Shown here: one piece after another, positions 34,555-46,832 of the stretch
Layout: every line of letters begins with the position of its first letter
Numbering within the stretch: the stretch's first letter is position 1
Assembly: GCA_018340375.1 (NCBI GenBank)
Contig: JAFFJZ010000011.1
Coordinates: 930,001-994,000 of the forward strand
From: Gonatopus flavifemur
Lineage: Eukaryota > Arthropoda > Insecta > Hymenoptera > Dryinidae
DNA: 64,000 nt
Direction of reading: 5' to 3'
Translations under genes and position numbers: made by a program
Notes under the pieces: generated by a model
What the model saw: the letters and a program-made list of their open reading frames with translations, nothing else
The model's database searches: none
Told to the model about the DNA's origin: nothing

Positions 34555-34790
34555 AATTTCGATTTTCATCAGGGTCCATAGAATTAAGGGAGAAGAAAGG
34601 GAACGGTGGATATAACGTTGCAGAATGAAGGAGCAGCGTAGAGGCGATGGAGAAACGTCTGGGCCCCTTGTTTTGGGCGGACATTTCTGCGTCATCTCTA
34701 ACGCTGCTCCTCTATCGTACCGCGTTGTATCCACCAATTTCTTTTTTCTCTCTCAATACCACGGAGAAGGGACGGTAGGTGTATTATGTG
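34555..34790. repeat. CCGTGGA/GTGGATACA repeat, copy 1
   Basis: GGGAGAAGAAAGGGAACGGT, GGTGGATATAACGTTG, GCGTTGTATCCACC and CCACGGAGAAGGGACGGTAG recur in the copies at 35085-35430, 35860-36030, 37395-37545 and 45640-45775. Confidence 0.6.
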
Positions 34791-35084
34791 GGCATTCGTC
34801 ATATTGCGATGTACTTTTCTTCAGTTTATTATTAACTGCCAGTTGTATGTCACAGATTCAAAATTCAAAAAATTTGAAACGTCGATTGAAAGAGGAGGAC
34901 TTCAGTAACAACTTTTTTCACTAAAGGGTCTAAATCGTCTGTATTTTTGATCTCCTACATGCATTAAACCACTTTTCCACAATAGAAAGGTCGTTTCTGG
35001 TCATGTAATACGACTTAAGGTATCTCTAAAAGCAACCCCACCGATATCCACATTCCCGTACAGCACAAACGTCTCCAGGATATC

Positions 35085-35430
35085 TTAGAATGTCGCTAAG
35101 GTCTTACTGGGATACTGTACTATTGCAGCAATACTTTGAGATATTATTGAGACACTCTGTGTTGTATGAGTTTCATTCCCGTGGAGGCGAGGTGGATAAA
35201 AAATAGACGAGGATACTAGGTGGAGGAACGGGAAGCGATATAGAGACAACGAAGAAATATCCGGCGATCGGTGATTGTGCTGTACGAGATATAGGTATTT
35301 TAACAACACACCGACTGATCCCAAGGTTGCATCACCGTGGACTCTATGTGAATAAATGGTGAACGTGGATACAAGGTGGATGAACGGAGATTCCACGTAG
35401 AGGCGACGTAGAAATTCCCAATGACGCACG
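35085..35430. repeat. CCGTGGA/GTGGATACA repeat, two linked copies
   Basis: TTCATTCCCGTGGAGGCGAG, GAGGATACTAGGTGGAGGAA and then CACCGTGGACTCTATGTG, GTGGATACAAGGTGGATGAA show two successive related units in the same orientation. Minus-strand frames of the two halves encode similar peptides (FIHLVSTFTIY and FLHLVSSSIFY). Confidence 0.6.
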
Positions 35431-35859
35431 GGTACTTGTGATGAAATTGAAATATGTGAATTTAAAAGCTGTTTGTCACGTCTTTCCAGTATTCAGTTAT
35501 TATTTTTCCTTGAAACCATAGTAAATCCTCAATGTTTTGCGATAAAAGATCGCATACTACAAGTTAATGCGCGTATATTGTAGAAACAGTGAATCTTGAT
35601 TGATTTTAGTAGGCAAATTTCATTTATTCAATTAACGAACAGTATTTCTAACTAAATAACTGATGACCATTCATTGATTATGAAATGATATTGCACCAAT
35701 GGTGTTCAATGCTTGACTGTTAAGAACAATCTTATTTCTTCCATAGAGAATGAAAAGACCAGAGGGTGATCAATTTTTAGTCATTTGTATCCAGGCTCAG
35801 TTAAAATACTTATAACTTCAGTTAAAAATATAACAAAAATACCATACAGGACAGTTGCG

Positions 35860-36030
35860 TTGCCTCTCCGTGGAACTCAAGGAGAAGAAAGAATCGGTGG
35901 ATACAGCGTGGTACGACGGAGAAATGTTCGCACGGAAACACGGCCAAGACATTTTCCCGTCGCTTCAATGTTGCTTTCCCGTTGTATCCACCGCTTTCTT
36001 CTCCCTTCATTCCAGGGAAATGTGACCTGA
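35860..36030. repeat. CCGTGGA/GTGGATACA repeat, fold-back copy
   Basis: TCCGTGGAACTCAAGGAGAA with GAATCGGTGGATACA is mirrored by TGTATCCACCGCTTTCTTCT and TTCATTCCAGGGAAA. Confidence 0.65.
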
Positions 36031-36045
36031 TTCTAGCGGTGACTG

Positions 36046-36304
36046 CACCCAGAGAAATGATTTACTCGAATATGAACCTACTAGAGATTTAATTGTATCC
36101 AATAGAATTTTATTTGATTCAAGTAAATTTTATTTGAAATAAATAAAAATTTATTCGGATGAAATAAATTGTTTATTTGATCCAACTGAAACTCTAGTAG
36201 GTTCATATATAAATAGACATTGTAGTAGAGTCAAATGAATTTTAGTTGATTCAAACAAATTTTCGTTGAATCAAATAAATCCAGGTATACCATTTTTCTG
36301 GGTG
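36046..36304 (+). mobile_element. 259-bp MITE, TG duplication (near-identical to 17138)
   Basis: Ends CACCCAGAGAAATGATTTAC and ATACCATTTTTCTGGGTG, flanked by TG on both sides. Direct-orientation copy of 17138-17396, 18.9 kb away across the abd-A exon. Confidence 0.9.
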
Positions 36305-36315
36305 TGTTTTGTGTG

Positions 36316-36510
36316 CCCTGGCGGAAAAAATTTCTCATAATTTCTCATAATTTATCCTGAAATATCATAATTTCTTTAGGAATTGGGACTATTTTATGAG
36401 AAGTATTTTATCATGAAAAGTCATAAGTTAGAATAATGTTTCTCATAAATTCTTATGAGATCTCATAATTTTTAAAAAATCATAAATGTTCATACTTTCT
36501 CTCATAATTT
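36316..36510. repeat. Element repeating CTCATAATT / TTATGAG
   Basis: Opens CCCTGGCGGAAAAAATTTC. CTCATAATT, TATCATAATT, ATTTTATGAGAAG, TCATAAGTT and TCTTATGAGATCTCATAA recur about ten times in both orientations. Right end not defined. Confidence 0.6.
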
Positions 36511-36594
36511 GTTTGAGTTGTGCACTTGAGTCGAAATAACCCTCAGTTTTTCAGCGGATCTAATCCAAAGTGTAGATTTACCCACACTGAAAGA

Positions 36595-36837
36595 AGAGTT
36601 CACTTTTATTGAATGAAGGTCGTTCTGGATGCGGCGAAATGAATATGCATCACATATAAACATGACTGATTACCCTCAGATCAGATTTAATAACAATTAA
36701 GGAGTGTCCTATGAGTCTTTTTTAACAGTTAATGAACGTTATTTATAGGTTATAAGCCAAGTTTATGTGGAAAGAATATTTGTTTCGCCGCATCCAAAAC
36801 AAGTTTTATTAAATACAAATGAGCTCACCTCTCAGTA
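36595..36837. mobile_element. 243-bp fold-back MITE, CA duplication
   Basis: CACTGAAAGAAGAGTTCAC and GAGCTCACCTCTCAGTA ends, with GGATGCGGCGAAAT mirrored by TTTCGCCGCATCC. CA on each side. Confidence 0.75.
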
Positions 36838-36889
36838 CATGTTTGGTAACTCCCAATTAAATAAATTCATACTTGAACAATCGAGTATA

Positions 36890-37160
36890 CACGCAGAGAA
36901 AAATTCTTGCTAACAAAGTAATTCCGAAAAATTTGCTTTGCTAAATTATCAAAACGGTTGCTATTACAGCAAAAATATGGCTATTTTAGCAAAATATGCG
37001 CCAATTTAACCAAGTTTTCTAGCCGTCTGTACAAGTACAATTCCGTATTACTGAATGGCAAGCGCTTGTTAAAAGAGCAAGATTTTTGCTGTAATAGCAA
37101 TTTTTCTGTTAATTCAGCAACAAGTTTTGCCATATCAGCGAAGTAAATTTTCTCTGAGTG
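36890..37160. mobile_element. 271-bp MITE, word TTGCTA/TAGCAA, TA duplication
   Basis: CACGCAGAGAAAAATTC to GTAAATTTTCTCTGAGTG, flanked by TA. TTGCTAAC, TTGCTATTACAGCAA, GGCTATTTTAGCAA, GCTGTAATAGCAA and TTCAGCAAC alternate through the interior. Confidence 0.85.
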
Positions 37161-37394
37161 TAGGTTCAATGACTCAAATGTTGAATTTTACTGGAACAAT
37201 TTTTATTGAATGACAAATGACTGATGAGTCTGGTTAACCAAACCAATAAAATCCACTCACAACAGATCGAATCGAATTCAAAGATAATACTGTGCAGTTT
37301 TCAATAGGAGTTGGTAAGATGCAATAGGTTTATCTATTGAATCTAAACAAATCCGATTGGAACCTTTCAAATTGGTTTCGATTCAAATATTCTC

Positions 37395-37545
37395 GTACAG
37401 CCCAACCATCGATCGCAGGACATTGCTCCATCGCTTCTATGTTGCTTCTATTTTCCTCCATCTTGTATCCACGTCTCTCTTTTACCCACCTCGCTTCCAC
37501 GGAGATGCAACGTGGACGTCGGTAGGTGTGCTGTTAGGATTTCTT
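37395..37545. repeat. CCGTGGA/GTGGATACA repeat, single copy
   Basis: CATCTTGTATCCACGTCTCT, TTCCACGGAGATGCAACGTG and GACGTCGGTAGGTGTGCTGT. The last block also occurs, diverged, at 45740-45768 and inverted near 35310. Confidence 0.6.
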
Positions 37546-37549
37546 CAAA

Positions 37550-39140
37550 CAAAGTAACCTTCAGTCTTATCATTTTTATTAAAGTCGTCGTATTGCGGCA
37601 GATTCACGATTGGCAGGGACAGAATTGAAGATGGAAAAATAAACGTTACACTAAAATTTCATGCATGTGTGCGGGTAAAAAGATAGCTATATAGTTGCTG
37701 TGAAGAACGGAAGTCAATCCAAAATATACTACATAAATGTAACAATAGACAGTAAAAGTTAATGTGACGAAATCCTTAATAACTGAACTCAAGGCAATAA
37801 AGTGAGTATATTAGTATTGTGGATCATAGTAATTTACGTGTTTAATTTTATCATTAATATCTTCCGCAGTAGAGATCGGAATATCGCTTTTCTTCCTAAA
37901 TGAATATAGCGCTCTCTGAATATTGTCGTGGACTTCTTCCTAGTTCGAATGCCTACCCTTGATGAAACGAAAGAGACACTATTCGGCATTATTCGGAGAG
38001 TCGGCTGTACCAGAGAATTCTCATCAGTATTGTTATTTGCTCGTTATTTATTTGTGAAATTCCAATTCTTGGAACATAAATTTTTTTTTCTATTCCGGAG
38101 TTAATATAAAATGAATTATCTTACAAGACGGAATGTAAAAAAAATTAGGATTATATATATGTATGTCTTAGGTTCATAATAACAGAAAAAATTGGAGGAA
38201 AAAATTTTTCATTTTTTTGTGAGCATTGACAGATGTATTGATCGATTATGAATCATTAAATTGTGAATATACAAGTTTCGCGTACATCGATGATGTTTAT
38301 ATGTTAATAATGTTCGACATGTGAATTAAAATCTATCAAATGTGTTCCAAAATTTCTCTAGTCTAGTTTTAAAAGTGTGCTTTTGAGAGGAATATAGGAA
38401 TATACATTCATTTATATAATACTTATACATTGAGGAATACGCTAGTCTTCTGGTAATATTCCGTCAACCACTCATCTCCAGTCATAAAATTATACAACCA
38501 TATATAAAGGTAGTTGAATTCGTTCCTCGAAATATGTTCCAACATTTTTTCTGCAGCTTGAAAATTGGAAGGGAAGTATGAATTCCAGCAAATTCCAAAC
38601 ATTTCAAACATTATTCTCATTCTTATTTTTGTGCTGTTTCGTATTATTTTGAGAAGCGCACTCTTAAAATATAGTCTGTACATTTTGGAACATACACACA
38701 CCCCAGCAGACACAAGATATGACATCAACGTAACTGTTATACAATGAACGCAAATTTTACGTAACAGTAATATTAATGTTCCAAACTGTGTTTCTTGAGA
38801 TGGAGAGGAGTTTCCTCTTATAAATCACCAGACTTGCTGGTGAATGAAGTACATACTTGCATTTTGAGATTATACATCCAGCACTCGCTTCAAAATTAAT
38901 AAGCCCTGTGATTTAATCGTAAAATAATACCGTCTTATATTAGAAAGTCTGGTACTTTTTGAAAGAACATTAAGTGTATACCGCCAAAATAGCAGTAGAC
39001 TTTCCATTTACCAGCGAATCTAGTGATTTATAACAAAAAATCTCTTCTGTTTATACTCTTCTGTGAAAAATGCTCAGTGAAAGAATAAATCTACCGAGAC
39101 ATAGTTTTGCAAGGAATATGAAGAAACAGAAATGATAACA
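37550..39140. other. Mostly unique non-coding DNA
   Basis: Apart from a 95-bp dispersed repeat at 37895-38010 I see no element here and no coding exon. Confidence 0.4.
37895..38010. repeat. Dispersed repeat, copy also at 43780-44100
   Basis: GCGCTCTCTG, GTGGACTTCTTCC, TACCCTTGAT, CACTATTCGGCATTATTCGG and GCTGTA occur in the same order around the MITE at 43793-44003. This copy represents the unfilled insertion site of that MITE. Confidence 0.65.
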
Positions 39141-39142
39141 TA

Positions 39143-39399
39143 CACTGTTACAAATTTCGGCAATAAAATTCAATCACATGTGATGGAAGAAATTTCCACG
39201 CATGTAATTGAAAAATTCCAATTACATATGATTGAAAATTCAGTTACCAAGTTATACTATCATGGGTAATATGACATAGCAAACATGAAAAATCCAATTA
39301 AATGTAACTGAATTCTTAGTTCAATCACCAAGAATTGGAAATTTCATTTACAAATGTATTGGAAAAATGAATGAAATTTCAAGAAATTTTTAACAAGTG
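39143..39399. mobile_element. CACTGTT-type MITE, uninterrupted copy, TA duplication
   Basis: 257 bp, CACTGTTACAAATTTCGGC to AAATTTTTAACAAGTG, flanked by TA. The interior repeats CAATTACAT/ATGTAATTG and GAAATTTC words. Reference copy for 9894, 11194 and 16420. Confidence 0.8.
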
Positions 39400-39409
39400 T
39401 ACATTGTGT

Positions 39410-41170
39410 ATTTTAAAGACGTAAGCATGTCTCTAAATAAGTGATAAATTAATAATTAAGTGACTGGATCAGAAAATGCATAAAATCAAGTTGACAAACA
39501 TAACAGTAACTCAGACGTCCGAACTCAAAGTGAATCTTACTTGGATATCTGCAAAGAAATTGTTTTACAATATTACTACTATATCACCTAAGTATATCTT
39601 AACTAGCAATTATATAATAAAATAACCCACCCAGCACGTACTATCTATTATATACCTGATAATTATCTGAAGTCTTCGTGAATATGTGCTAAACATGTAA
39701 CGGATATAGAGTCAATGTTGATGAGATCTTTGGATATTTATTTGATATGTTATGAATACCAAAAGGGAAGTACTTTGTGTGAGATGATAAGAAAATACTG
39801 TCCGTTTGTGTTTAATTAAAATCATACTGCATACGCGTGAAGTTTTGCAGTTCACGTCCTCTCACATGATATTCGCCCTTTATGATTAGGGAAAATGGCA
39901 GAAAATGCAAAAAGTACCTCTTACATAACCGTACTGATGTTACACATGTAACAAGATAATAGTTGTAACAAGATAATAGTATGAATGAATAGATAAATAA
40001 TTAAATGAAACAATACAGAGCATACACATCTGGTGCCTGTGTAAGATAACATTCCACAGACCCAAAACAAGCTCTTGGAGAATATCTCTGTGTATTGAAT
40101 AATCGAACGTTTATACGATACATACATGTAAATATTCAGAGAACAATCATTTTGTAGGTCTTTGTATTTTTTTTATTCCATTTCTGAATTGATTATAAAC
40201 TTTCATATTTTTATTAGCAGAATCGTTTTTGTCTGAGCTTTATGCATGGAATAATCACGATAAAATATCTACACCATATGATGAATCAATTCTAACCGAA
40301 TTCTTCAGGCGAAATCACATTATGAATTCAGCAGTTCATTCACATCTCAATAAGAACAGGAAAATGATGGACCTTTTTTATGCCTTGCGACCGTAACACA
40401 GAAGTATAGTTCTGAGCTGAAATCAATATTTGCAAGACAATTTGGAATATGAATTTAATCAATTATCAAATTTACGCGTCATCAACATTTCGAATACGAA
40501 ATTTGATCTCAAGGTACACCCTCGCTCTATGATCAATGCCTAATCATTTCATTATCTTATTCCTATTGAAATAATATAAACGGGATAATTTAGAAACATT
40601 TTTGAAAAACTGTCAAACATTATTGAAATTTCTTGAAAATACACTAATGACATTATGCTGTTATCGGACAGTGTTATTTTTTTTATCCTATCATTGATTA
40701 TTAATTTCCACAAAAATTGGAAAAACTTATGATATTCCGACTGTTTTATGTTCGTACTTGATTTTTAATACCCAGATCACACGGAAAAAAATGGTTAATT
40801 AGTACGATTATCCCAGATATCGCTAATAGACACCATTGTACTGTTGTTCCTTCGACATGATTTGTCATTGTAACCTACAAGATCCACTCTATAAGAACAA
40901 TGTTCAAAAATTGTCAGAAAATGGTGCATAAGACGTCTTTTATATATCTATTAGAGTACTCTCAGTCGATCATTTGCATTATTGAGTTCAAACACAATTT
41001 CTTGTTCTATTCCGTGAACCCTTGCATTGTGAATTTTGATTAGGTTTATAAAAATTGTTTGAAAGTCAGAGAATTGGTCACAGTGTATATCCATACAACA
41101 GAATAATTCATAACGCATTGATGAAAATTTCTGAGTAAATTCTTGTAATTTAAAGAATATGGAACCAATA
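39410..41170. other. Non-coding DNA, nothing firm
   Basis: CACGGAAAAAAATGG at 40781 and CACAGTGTA near 41080 look like MITE ends but are not good inverted repeats of each other. No gene recognised. Confidence 0.35.
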
Positions 41171-41178
41171 ACTCATTC

Positions 41179-41222
41179 TTCTCCATGGGTGTCGTTACTG
41201 TCCTGGTAACGATGGAGAAACC
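41179..41222. repeat. Short hairpin sequence
   Basis: TTCTCCAT..TCGTTAC can pair with GTAACGATGGAGAA over a small loop, with a bulge. It does not match iab-4 or another microRNA I remember. Confidence 0.4.
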
Positions 41223-41833
41223 AGGCCTTGCTTTTAAACAGCCATGCGATTCTATGCCTCAAAATGTACAAATCAAATATTTCCTTCCTGATAAAATACA
41301 CGTTTCTTGATGAGTTTTTGGAACAAACCTTTCGCGGAGATTAATTTTTATATTCTTATTGAGTTTATAGTGAAGTTAATCACTTGGAATAGATTCACAT
41401 TAATAGTTTACACCCATGGTTTTTACCTGCATAATTGACTAACCACGGGTCGGAAAAATGTATCGACGCTCCTGTTTCCCTCTATTGCACGGTACAAACC
41501 ATTTATTTCATAAAATATATCCTACAGAACATTCCGTCTCCTAAGATACATTACCAAGAAGTTTATGATATCTGATGCAAGACTTCAGATACCTTTGACA
41601 ATGAGAAAACTTTTGAGCTACACTGAACTAAAATATTGGCTGTTTCAATAAAAATGTTCATTTGGAGAGACAAACTCTTTATATAGTTGAGATAAGTAAA
41701 TATTTTTTCTGATGTGGTACTTCATCAAATTTTCAGTCGTGACAACTGAAGAGTTTCCCTGTTATAGATCTATTAAACTCTTCTTACATCTGAAATATAT
41801 CTTTCAGAGAACTATGAAACGTCTCTTAAGATC

Positions 41834-41951
41834 CCTAACAGGAATGATTCTAGCCACTTCATAGTTATTGTCAAGGCCCGTTTTAGTCGGTAACTTCACT
41901 GCAAGCGCCTTGAAAGGTGCTAGACAACCGCTAGAATCATTTCTATTAAGG
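41834..41951. mobile_element. 118-bp CCCTAG-type MITE, copy 3
   Basis: CCCTAACAGGAATGATTCTAG and CTAGAATCATTTCTATTAAG ends. AAGCGCCTTGAAAGGTGCTA is the reverse complement of a block in 7715-7833. Length equal to the 10017 copy. The AT duplication is not preserved on the right. Confidence 0.75.
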
Positions 41952-42191
41952 ACATCTTCAAAAGCGTTCAAGTGTTATCCAAGTAGGACCAGAATATACT
42001 GCGAATGATCTACGAATATTTGAGGTGTATATATGTATATATGTGTGCGTGTAAGAATATTCTTGCACATTCCAATGAGACCGTTTTGTAGGTGCTATGC
42101 ACATTCATCGAATGCACGTCATCGGTTATACGACGGTACGTAAATCGAATGTCGATTGAGTGGATATCCTGCATTTCGAATGGACTATATA

Positions 42192-42400
42192 CACTGTAAA
42201 AAAGCGGTGTCAAAACGGTGTCAGAATTCACACAGAATCAACACCATGTGGATTCTATAGAAGTCCACCCCAAAATCGGAGTCAAAATAACACCCAACGG
42301 TGTTAGAATGACACCTTATGGTGTGAAAATAACACCATGTGGTACTTAAACAACACTATTTGGTGTAAATTTTTGCCAACACCGCCAATTTTTTACAGTG
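42192..42400 (+). mobile_element. GGTGT/ACACC MITE, intact copy, TA duplication
   Basis: 209 bp, CACTGTAAAAAAGCGGTGTC to GCCAATTTTTTACAGTG, flanked by TA. AACACCATGTGG, ACACCCAACGGTGTTAG, ACACCTTATGGTGTG and ACACTATTTGGTGT fill the interior. Related to 32522-32685 and 52815-52995. Confidence 0.9.
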
Positions 42401-43792
42401 TACCCACTGAGTACATTTAAAAGAGTCTTATGCGAACATTCTGTGGACATTCACTATATGTTTTTCGTATCTCATTCTTTATGTTTTGATATACGTTTGA
42501 ACATCTATTACTACTGGGGTAGTTATTTTATAGATATCTTCTAGGTGTAAAAAGTGATAAAAAGGTCTAAAAAATATTCGAGAGGCTTGCATCAGACATC
42601 TTAGACTTTTTGTAAAAATATCTTGAAACACGGAATGTTTATAAATATACAGGGTATCGCAAAAACACTTTGCCCTTTTTAAGAAGCGATTCCTGAGACA
42701 GGAAACACTTTGCCCTGTAGTAAAATATGTGGAAATGCTGAGTCTTGGACAATGACAAATTTTGTTATTTTTTTATTATCCACAATCGGGTAAAACGGAG
42801 ACATAGCATAGTGGCATTTTGGCGAATTTCAAAATTTGATTGATCTCGTTTTACTAGACTACAGTTGAAAATTTGTTTGACCGTCTTTTGATTGAACTCA
42901 ACTCGTAGACCTAATGAGAACATTTGAATGGATGTGCGTTTGTGCTGAAATAAAATGAAGTCAAGAGGATTTTTGAATTCGCTGAAATGTCAGGGAAGAC
43001 CCTACATGATTTACTCAATTTTCGGGACCTGAGTAGCAATTTCCCCGATTGAAAAATAGACCGTCCAAGACTCTGTTTAGGCCTAGACCAGTACACTTTG
43101 GGCGTAAACGAAGCCTTGAATAGGCCAAATTTCATGTCTACTCGAGTAACCTTATATCAGTTTATTTTCCTCGTGGAATTATAAACAAAATAAATCGACC
43201 ATTTAAGTGTCAAGTATATGGGCTACTCCAATCCGTGTGGAAACTTTGTTCGGGAAATAATCACCCCCTGATTGATTTTGCACATAAATCTCTACGCCCC
43301 AGTGAGGATCTGATATAAGATCTGTATAGAAATGTCACGCTTTTGTATCTAGGGCCTATATCATTTTCAGTGTAGATCCAATATAAACAGTTGTTGAGAA
43401 TTTGAATAAATTGTCAAGTGAAAATATGAAAAATTAACGGCTCCTGGAATGGATTGGAGTGGAATAATAAATTACAATTATGCCTCAACAATATCAGGTC
43501 GGGGCTTCTCAGGCCGTAATTAGAGAATCCATTGTAAAGGATGCTTTGATAATACCTATAGAGGCCCTAGATATAATCTAGGGTGCCCAGACAAATTTCT
43601 ACAGCGGATAAACGACGAAAGATTCATGTCGCATCCACTTGGTTGATTGGAGTCAGCTTTGAAACCAAGTATGTGACAGGATTCTCTCTAAGGTAAAAGT
43701 GTATTGTTTTTGCCCCACGAATCATCCCCTGAGGGGGACGGAGTGTTTTCTAATCCATTCTCACTACTAAATTTTATACAGTGCGCTCTCTG

Positions 43793-44003
43793 CAACGTAG
43801 GAAATTTTGTGTATTTTTAACACACGTACATGTCCCAAACGGTCCACTCAAAATTCATGTTGAATATTAACATAAAGGATGTGAGAAATTAACACGAAAG
43901 TGTTGAATTTACATTGAAAATCTATCAATTTGACACTCATATGTTTTGATTTTCAACACGAATTTTGAGTGAACCGTTTCCAACAAAAAATTTTTTTACT
44001 GTG
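43793..44003. mobile_element. 211-bp MITE, relative of 18272, TG duplication
   Basis: CAACGTAGGAAATTTTGTG start and TTTTTTTACTGTG end, with TG on each side. Contains CATGTCCCAAACGGTCCAC and its partner GTGAACCGTTTCCAAC, plus GTGTTGAATTT/TTCAACAC words. Inserted into the dispersed repeat whose empty form is at 37895. Confidence 0.85.
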
Positions 44004-45070
44004 TGGATAGGTCGCGGACCTCTTTCTCGCTCAAATATCTACCCTTGATAGAGTGAGAAGGACACCATTCGGCACTATTCGGGGAGCGGACTGTATATAC
44101 ATATCTCCAAGAGAACACTCCAAGAGAGAGATCTGAAAAACGTTCGATAAACGTATATAAAGCATGCGGTTATTCGAACGTTTAACGAACTTTAATCGAG
44201 CGTATATCAGTTTGTAATCAATCGAAAATTGACTTGTAAAATTCGTATTATCTTAAGGATAAGATATTATTCGTAGATTGTGATAGGACAAGTTTTCTTG
44301 CGCTTTTCGCTTTAGTTTTTAGATATTTAAATAACGATACGTCAAAAAAATGTGATCTTGCCTGAATCTACTCCGGCTCATTGTATACGGGAATATATTG
44401 AAGGAAACAAAGAAGAAGCATCGAGAAGTGGGAAGTGGAATAATACGTAATTTCAATATCTTCCCTGCTAGAAAAGAATGATTTAAGAGGATTCATCAGA
44501 ATGAAAATTCAATCCATCACAATTAATTCGATTCGTCTGTGGAATTTGATTTGTGCTTCTCAATTAATAGCAGATGCCAATGGAATTGAACTTGGAAACA
44601 CAACATTGAATCCATATGAACTCACTATTGTGGATTCACGTGAAATAACAGTATTGATTTGAATCAATTTCAGTTTTGGGGGTAGAATGTTTTCAATGCT
44701 CCTCAATTAAAAGCATCGGAACAAGAGAAGCGCATTCAATTTGGTTGAACTTTCCTAGTTCGTTTCGATTTTCCTTTTCCAGCAGGGTCGCTATAATATT
44801 GACAGCGGATTTGATCATGAAATACTCTATATGAATATAAATAAATATATACATAGATTTCTATTTCTAGAAATGTGAAATAATGTGCACACATATACTT
44901 ATATTCGCATATATGCGATTAATTTCATCACTATTTCGGAGAGTTCAACTCTCTCCAATAAGACGATGATTAGTTTCTTATCCTCATAATTCCCAAACAA
45001 CACAGAATTCATAAAGAACTCTCCAAGAACTTCATTTGAACTTTAACGTTCTTGAAGAGTTCTTTTAGAG
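44004..45070. other. Non-coding DNA with GAACGTTT words
   Basis: After the dispersed repeat tail (to about 44100), AACGTTCGATAAACG and GAACGTTTAACGAAC recur near 44130-44205. The remainder to 44990 has no recognised feature. CAACACAGAATTCATAAAGAA at 45000 begins another short GAATTC/GTTCTT element. Confidence 0.4.
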
Positions 45071-45084
45071 TCATCAACGAACCT

Positions 45085-45214
45085 TGTGCTATATCGGTTA
45101 TTATTGGTATTATTATCGGCATTATTATTAGTGTTTTTGTTGCCATTATTATTCTTAATATTATCATCATCGTTATTATTACTGTTATTATTATCATTAT
45201 CATTATTATTCTTA

Positions 45215-45257
<43 letters not shown>

Positions 45258-45285
45258 CATTATTATTATTATTATTACACAGACC
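45085..45285. repeat. (ATT)n / (TTATTA) microsatellite
   Basis: About 200 bp of degenerate then pure ATT repeat. Translation gives Ile or Leu strings on both strands, not genes. Confidence 0.95.
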
Positions 45286-45639
45286 GACGAACTTTAACGA
45301 AAGTCCGAAATCAGAGCATATACCTAATGTACTCGAAGCGTTTTGTTGTGCTGATTACGAATCCGCGATCAAAATTACTCAATCAATTCAAGTTTCCGAG
45401 ATATCCTGATCCAAAAGCGTCGAAAACACGTTTCTTTGCTATTTTTGAGGTTATGCAACAGGAAGAGTAAACAAGATAATTCAAAAACCTGGGTGTAGTC
45501 ACTGGAAATATTGGCCTCATTCTTGACAAAGGCGTTGGACTTACATGGACATCTTTTTCCTTCTTGAAAACATTGATATTACTAAGCCATCCTCATAGCC
45601 CATGGACAAACCAGCGGGAGTTGCAAAAAAGTGAATATC

Positions 45640-45775
45640 CCCGCCCAAGCCCGGACATTTATACGTCGCCTCTCCGTTGCCTCTGCGTAGAATCTCCGTT
45701 CATCCACCTTTTATCCACGTAGAGTCCATGAAGATGCGACGTGGAAATCGGTGGGTATGCTATTAGGGTTGGAAT
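45640..45775. repeat. CCGTGGA/GTGGATACA repeat, distal copy
   Basis: CGTCGCCTCTCCGTTGCCTC, CCACCTTTTATCCACGTAGA and GACGTGGAAATCGGTGGGTA align with the 34.5-37.5-kb copies. Confidence 0.55.
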
Positions 45776-46372
45776 TACAACATGGATGAGAAGGATGATT
45801 CTTCATGAAACAAAACAGGTTATCCAATAATTGTTCAAACAGATTGTTTGAAAAAGCATATTGCGGGCAAACCAAGAGCACTGTTCGATTCTTGAGGACA
45901 AATTACTTGGAAGACAATAGTTTGAATCCATCACAAATCGAATGCTGGAACAAACTTTTTTCTCGTAATTCAGTAACAATGTAATTTTTGCTGGTAAAAT
46001 CGAAAGATTCTCTTATTTTTTACATATATCATGCCTGCTTAACAAATTGTTTAAACATCAATTGTTTCGAACAATTGTAAAACCTGATTCTTTTTTATGA
46101 AAAATCATCTTTCCCACATATGTCCTTATACAGCACCGGGAGGTACTATCAACATCCTTGGAACGTCTCTTGAAACATCGGAATGTTCTAAAAATGTTTC
46201 GGAATATTCAGGAAACATCGTGTGAATATATCAGGGATGTGCCAATTACCACTGAAGTCTTACCCACTTACCAACAATTCAGAAAGAGTTTCTAAGGCAC
46301 TTATTTTGAATTCTTATAGTTCCAAATGAATGTATTATTAACTCTCTTTGATCTGATTTCCTATGTGGGTAT

Positions 46373-46519
46373 CTGTGATGCCAGATTTGACACAAACCGT
46401 TATTGCACGCCGGTGCAATAGTACGTACGTGTGAACATGTAATGCGTACGTGTGAAGAGACACGTACGTACCGTTGCGCTTGGATAAGTATCGGCTTCGT
46501 GTCAGATTTGGCATCACGG
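46373..46519. mobile_element. hAT-like MITE, 8-bp duplication GTGGGTAT
   Basis: 147 bp, CTGTGATGCCAGATTTGACA to TGTCAGATTTGGCATCACGG, with GTGGGTAT exactly at 46365-46372 and 46520-46527. The interior repeats ACGTACGTGTGAA. Confidence 0.9.
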
Positions 46520-46832
46520 GTGGGTATTTAAGTTTTTATGGAATGTTTATGAGACATTTAGAATGAGAATTTGTTAATGTTCGAACTTGTGTCGAATTTT
46601 TTAATATTCTTCATTTGAAAGAGATGTAAATGCCCTGCGGTGGAGCCTGTGTCAATAGATTTGATGTATTAGGAGAGAGAGTCTCACAGCGCCGACACTC
46701 CGACAATACTGACACCTTATGATTCTCGTTAATTAACAATAAAGGGGAATAATGTAAGAATGTGTACTTCAAAAGGTTGTAGTGGAACCAAACATAGTCC
46801 GAGTATGACGTTTTCCAATCCTCATTGTAACA

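Noticed and set aside
45009..45297. Poly-Ile and poly-Leu open frames on both strands
   Set aside because: Translation of the ATT microsatellite; the same applies at 57553-57828.
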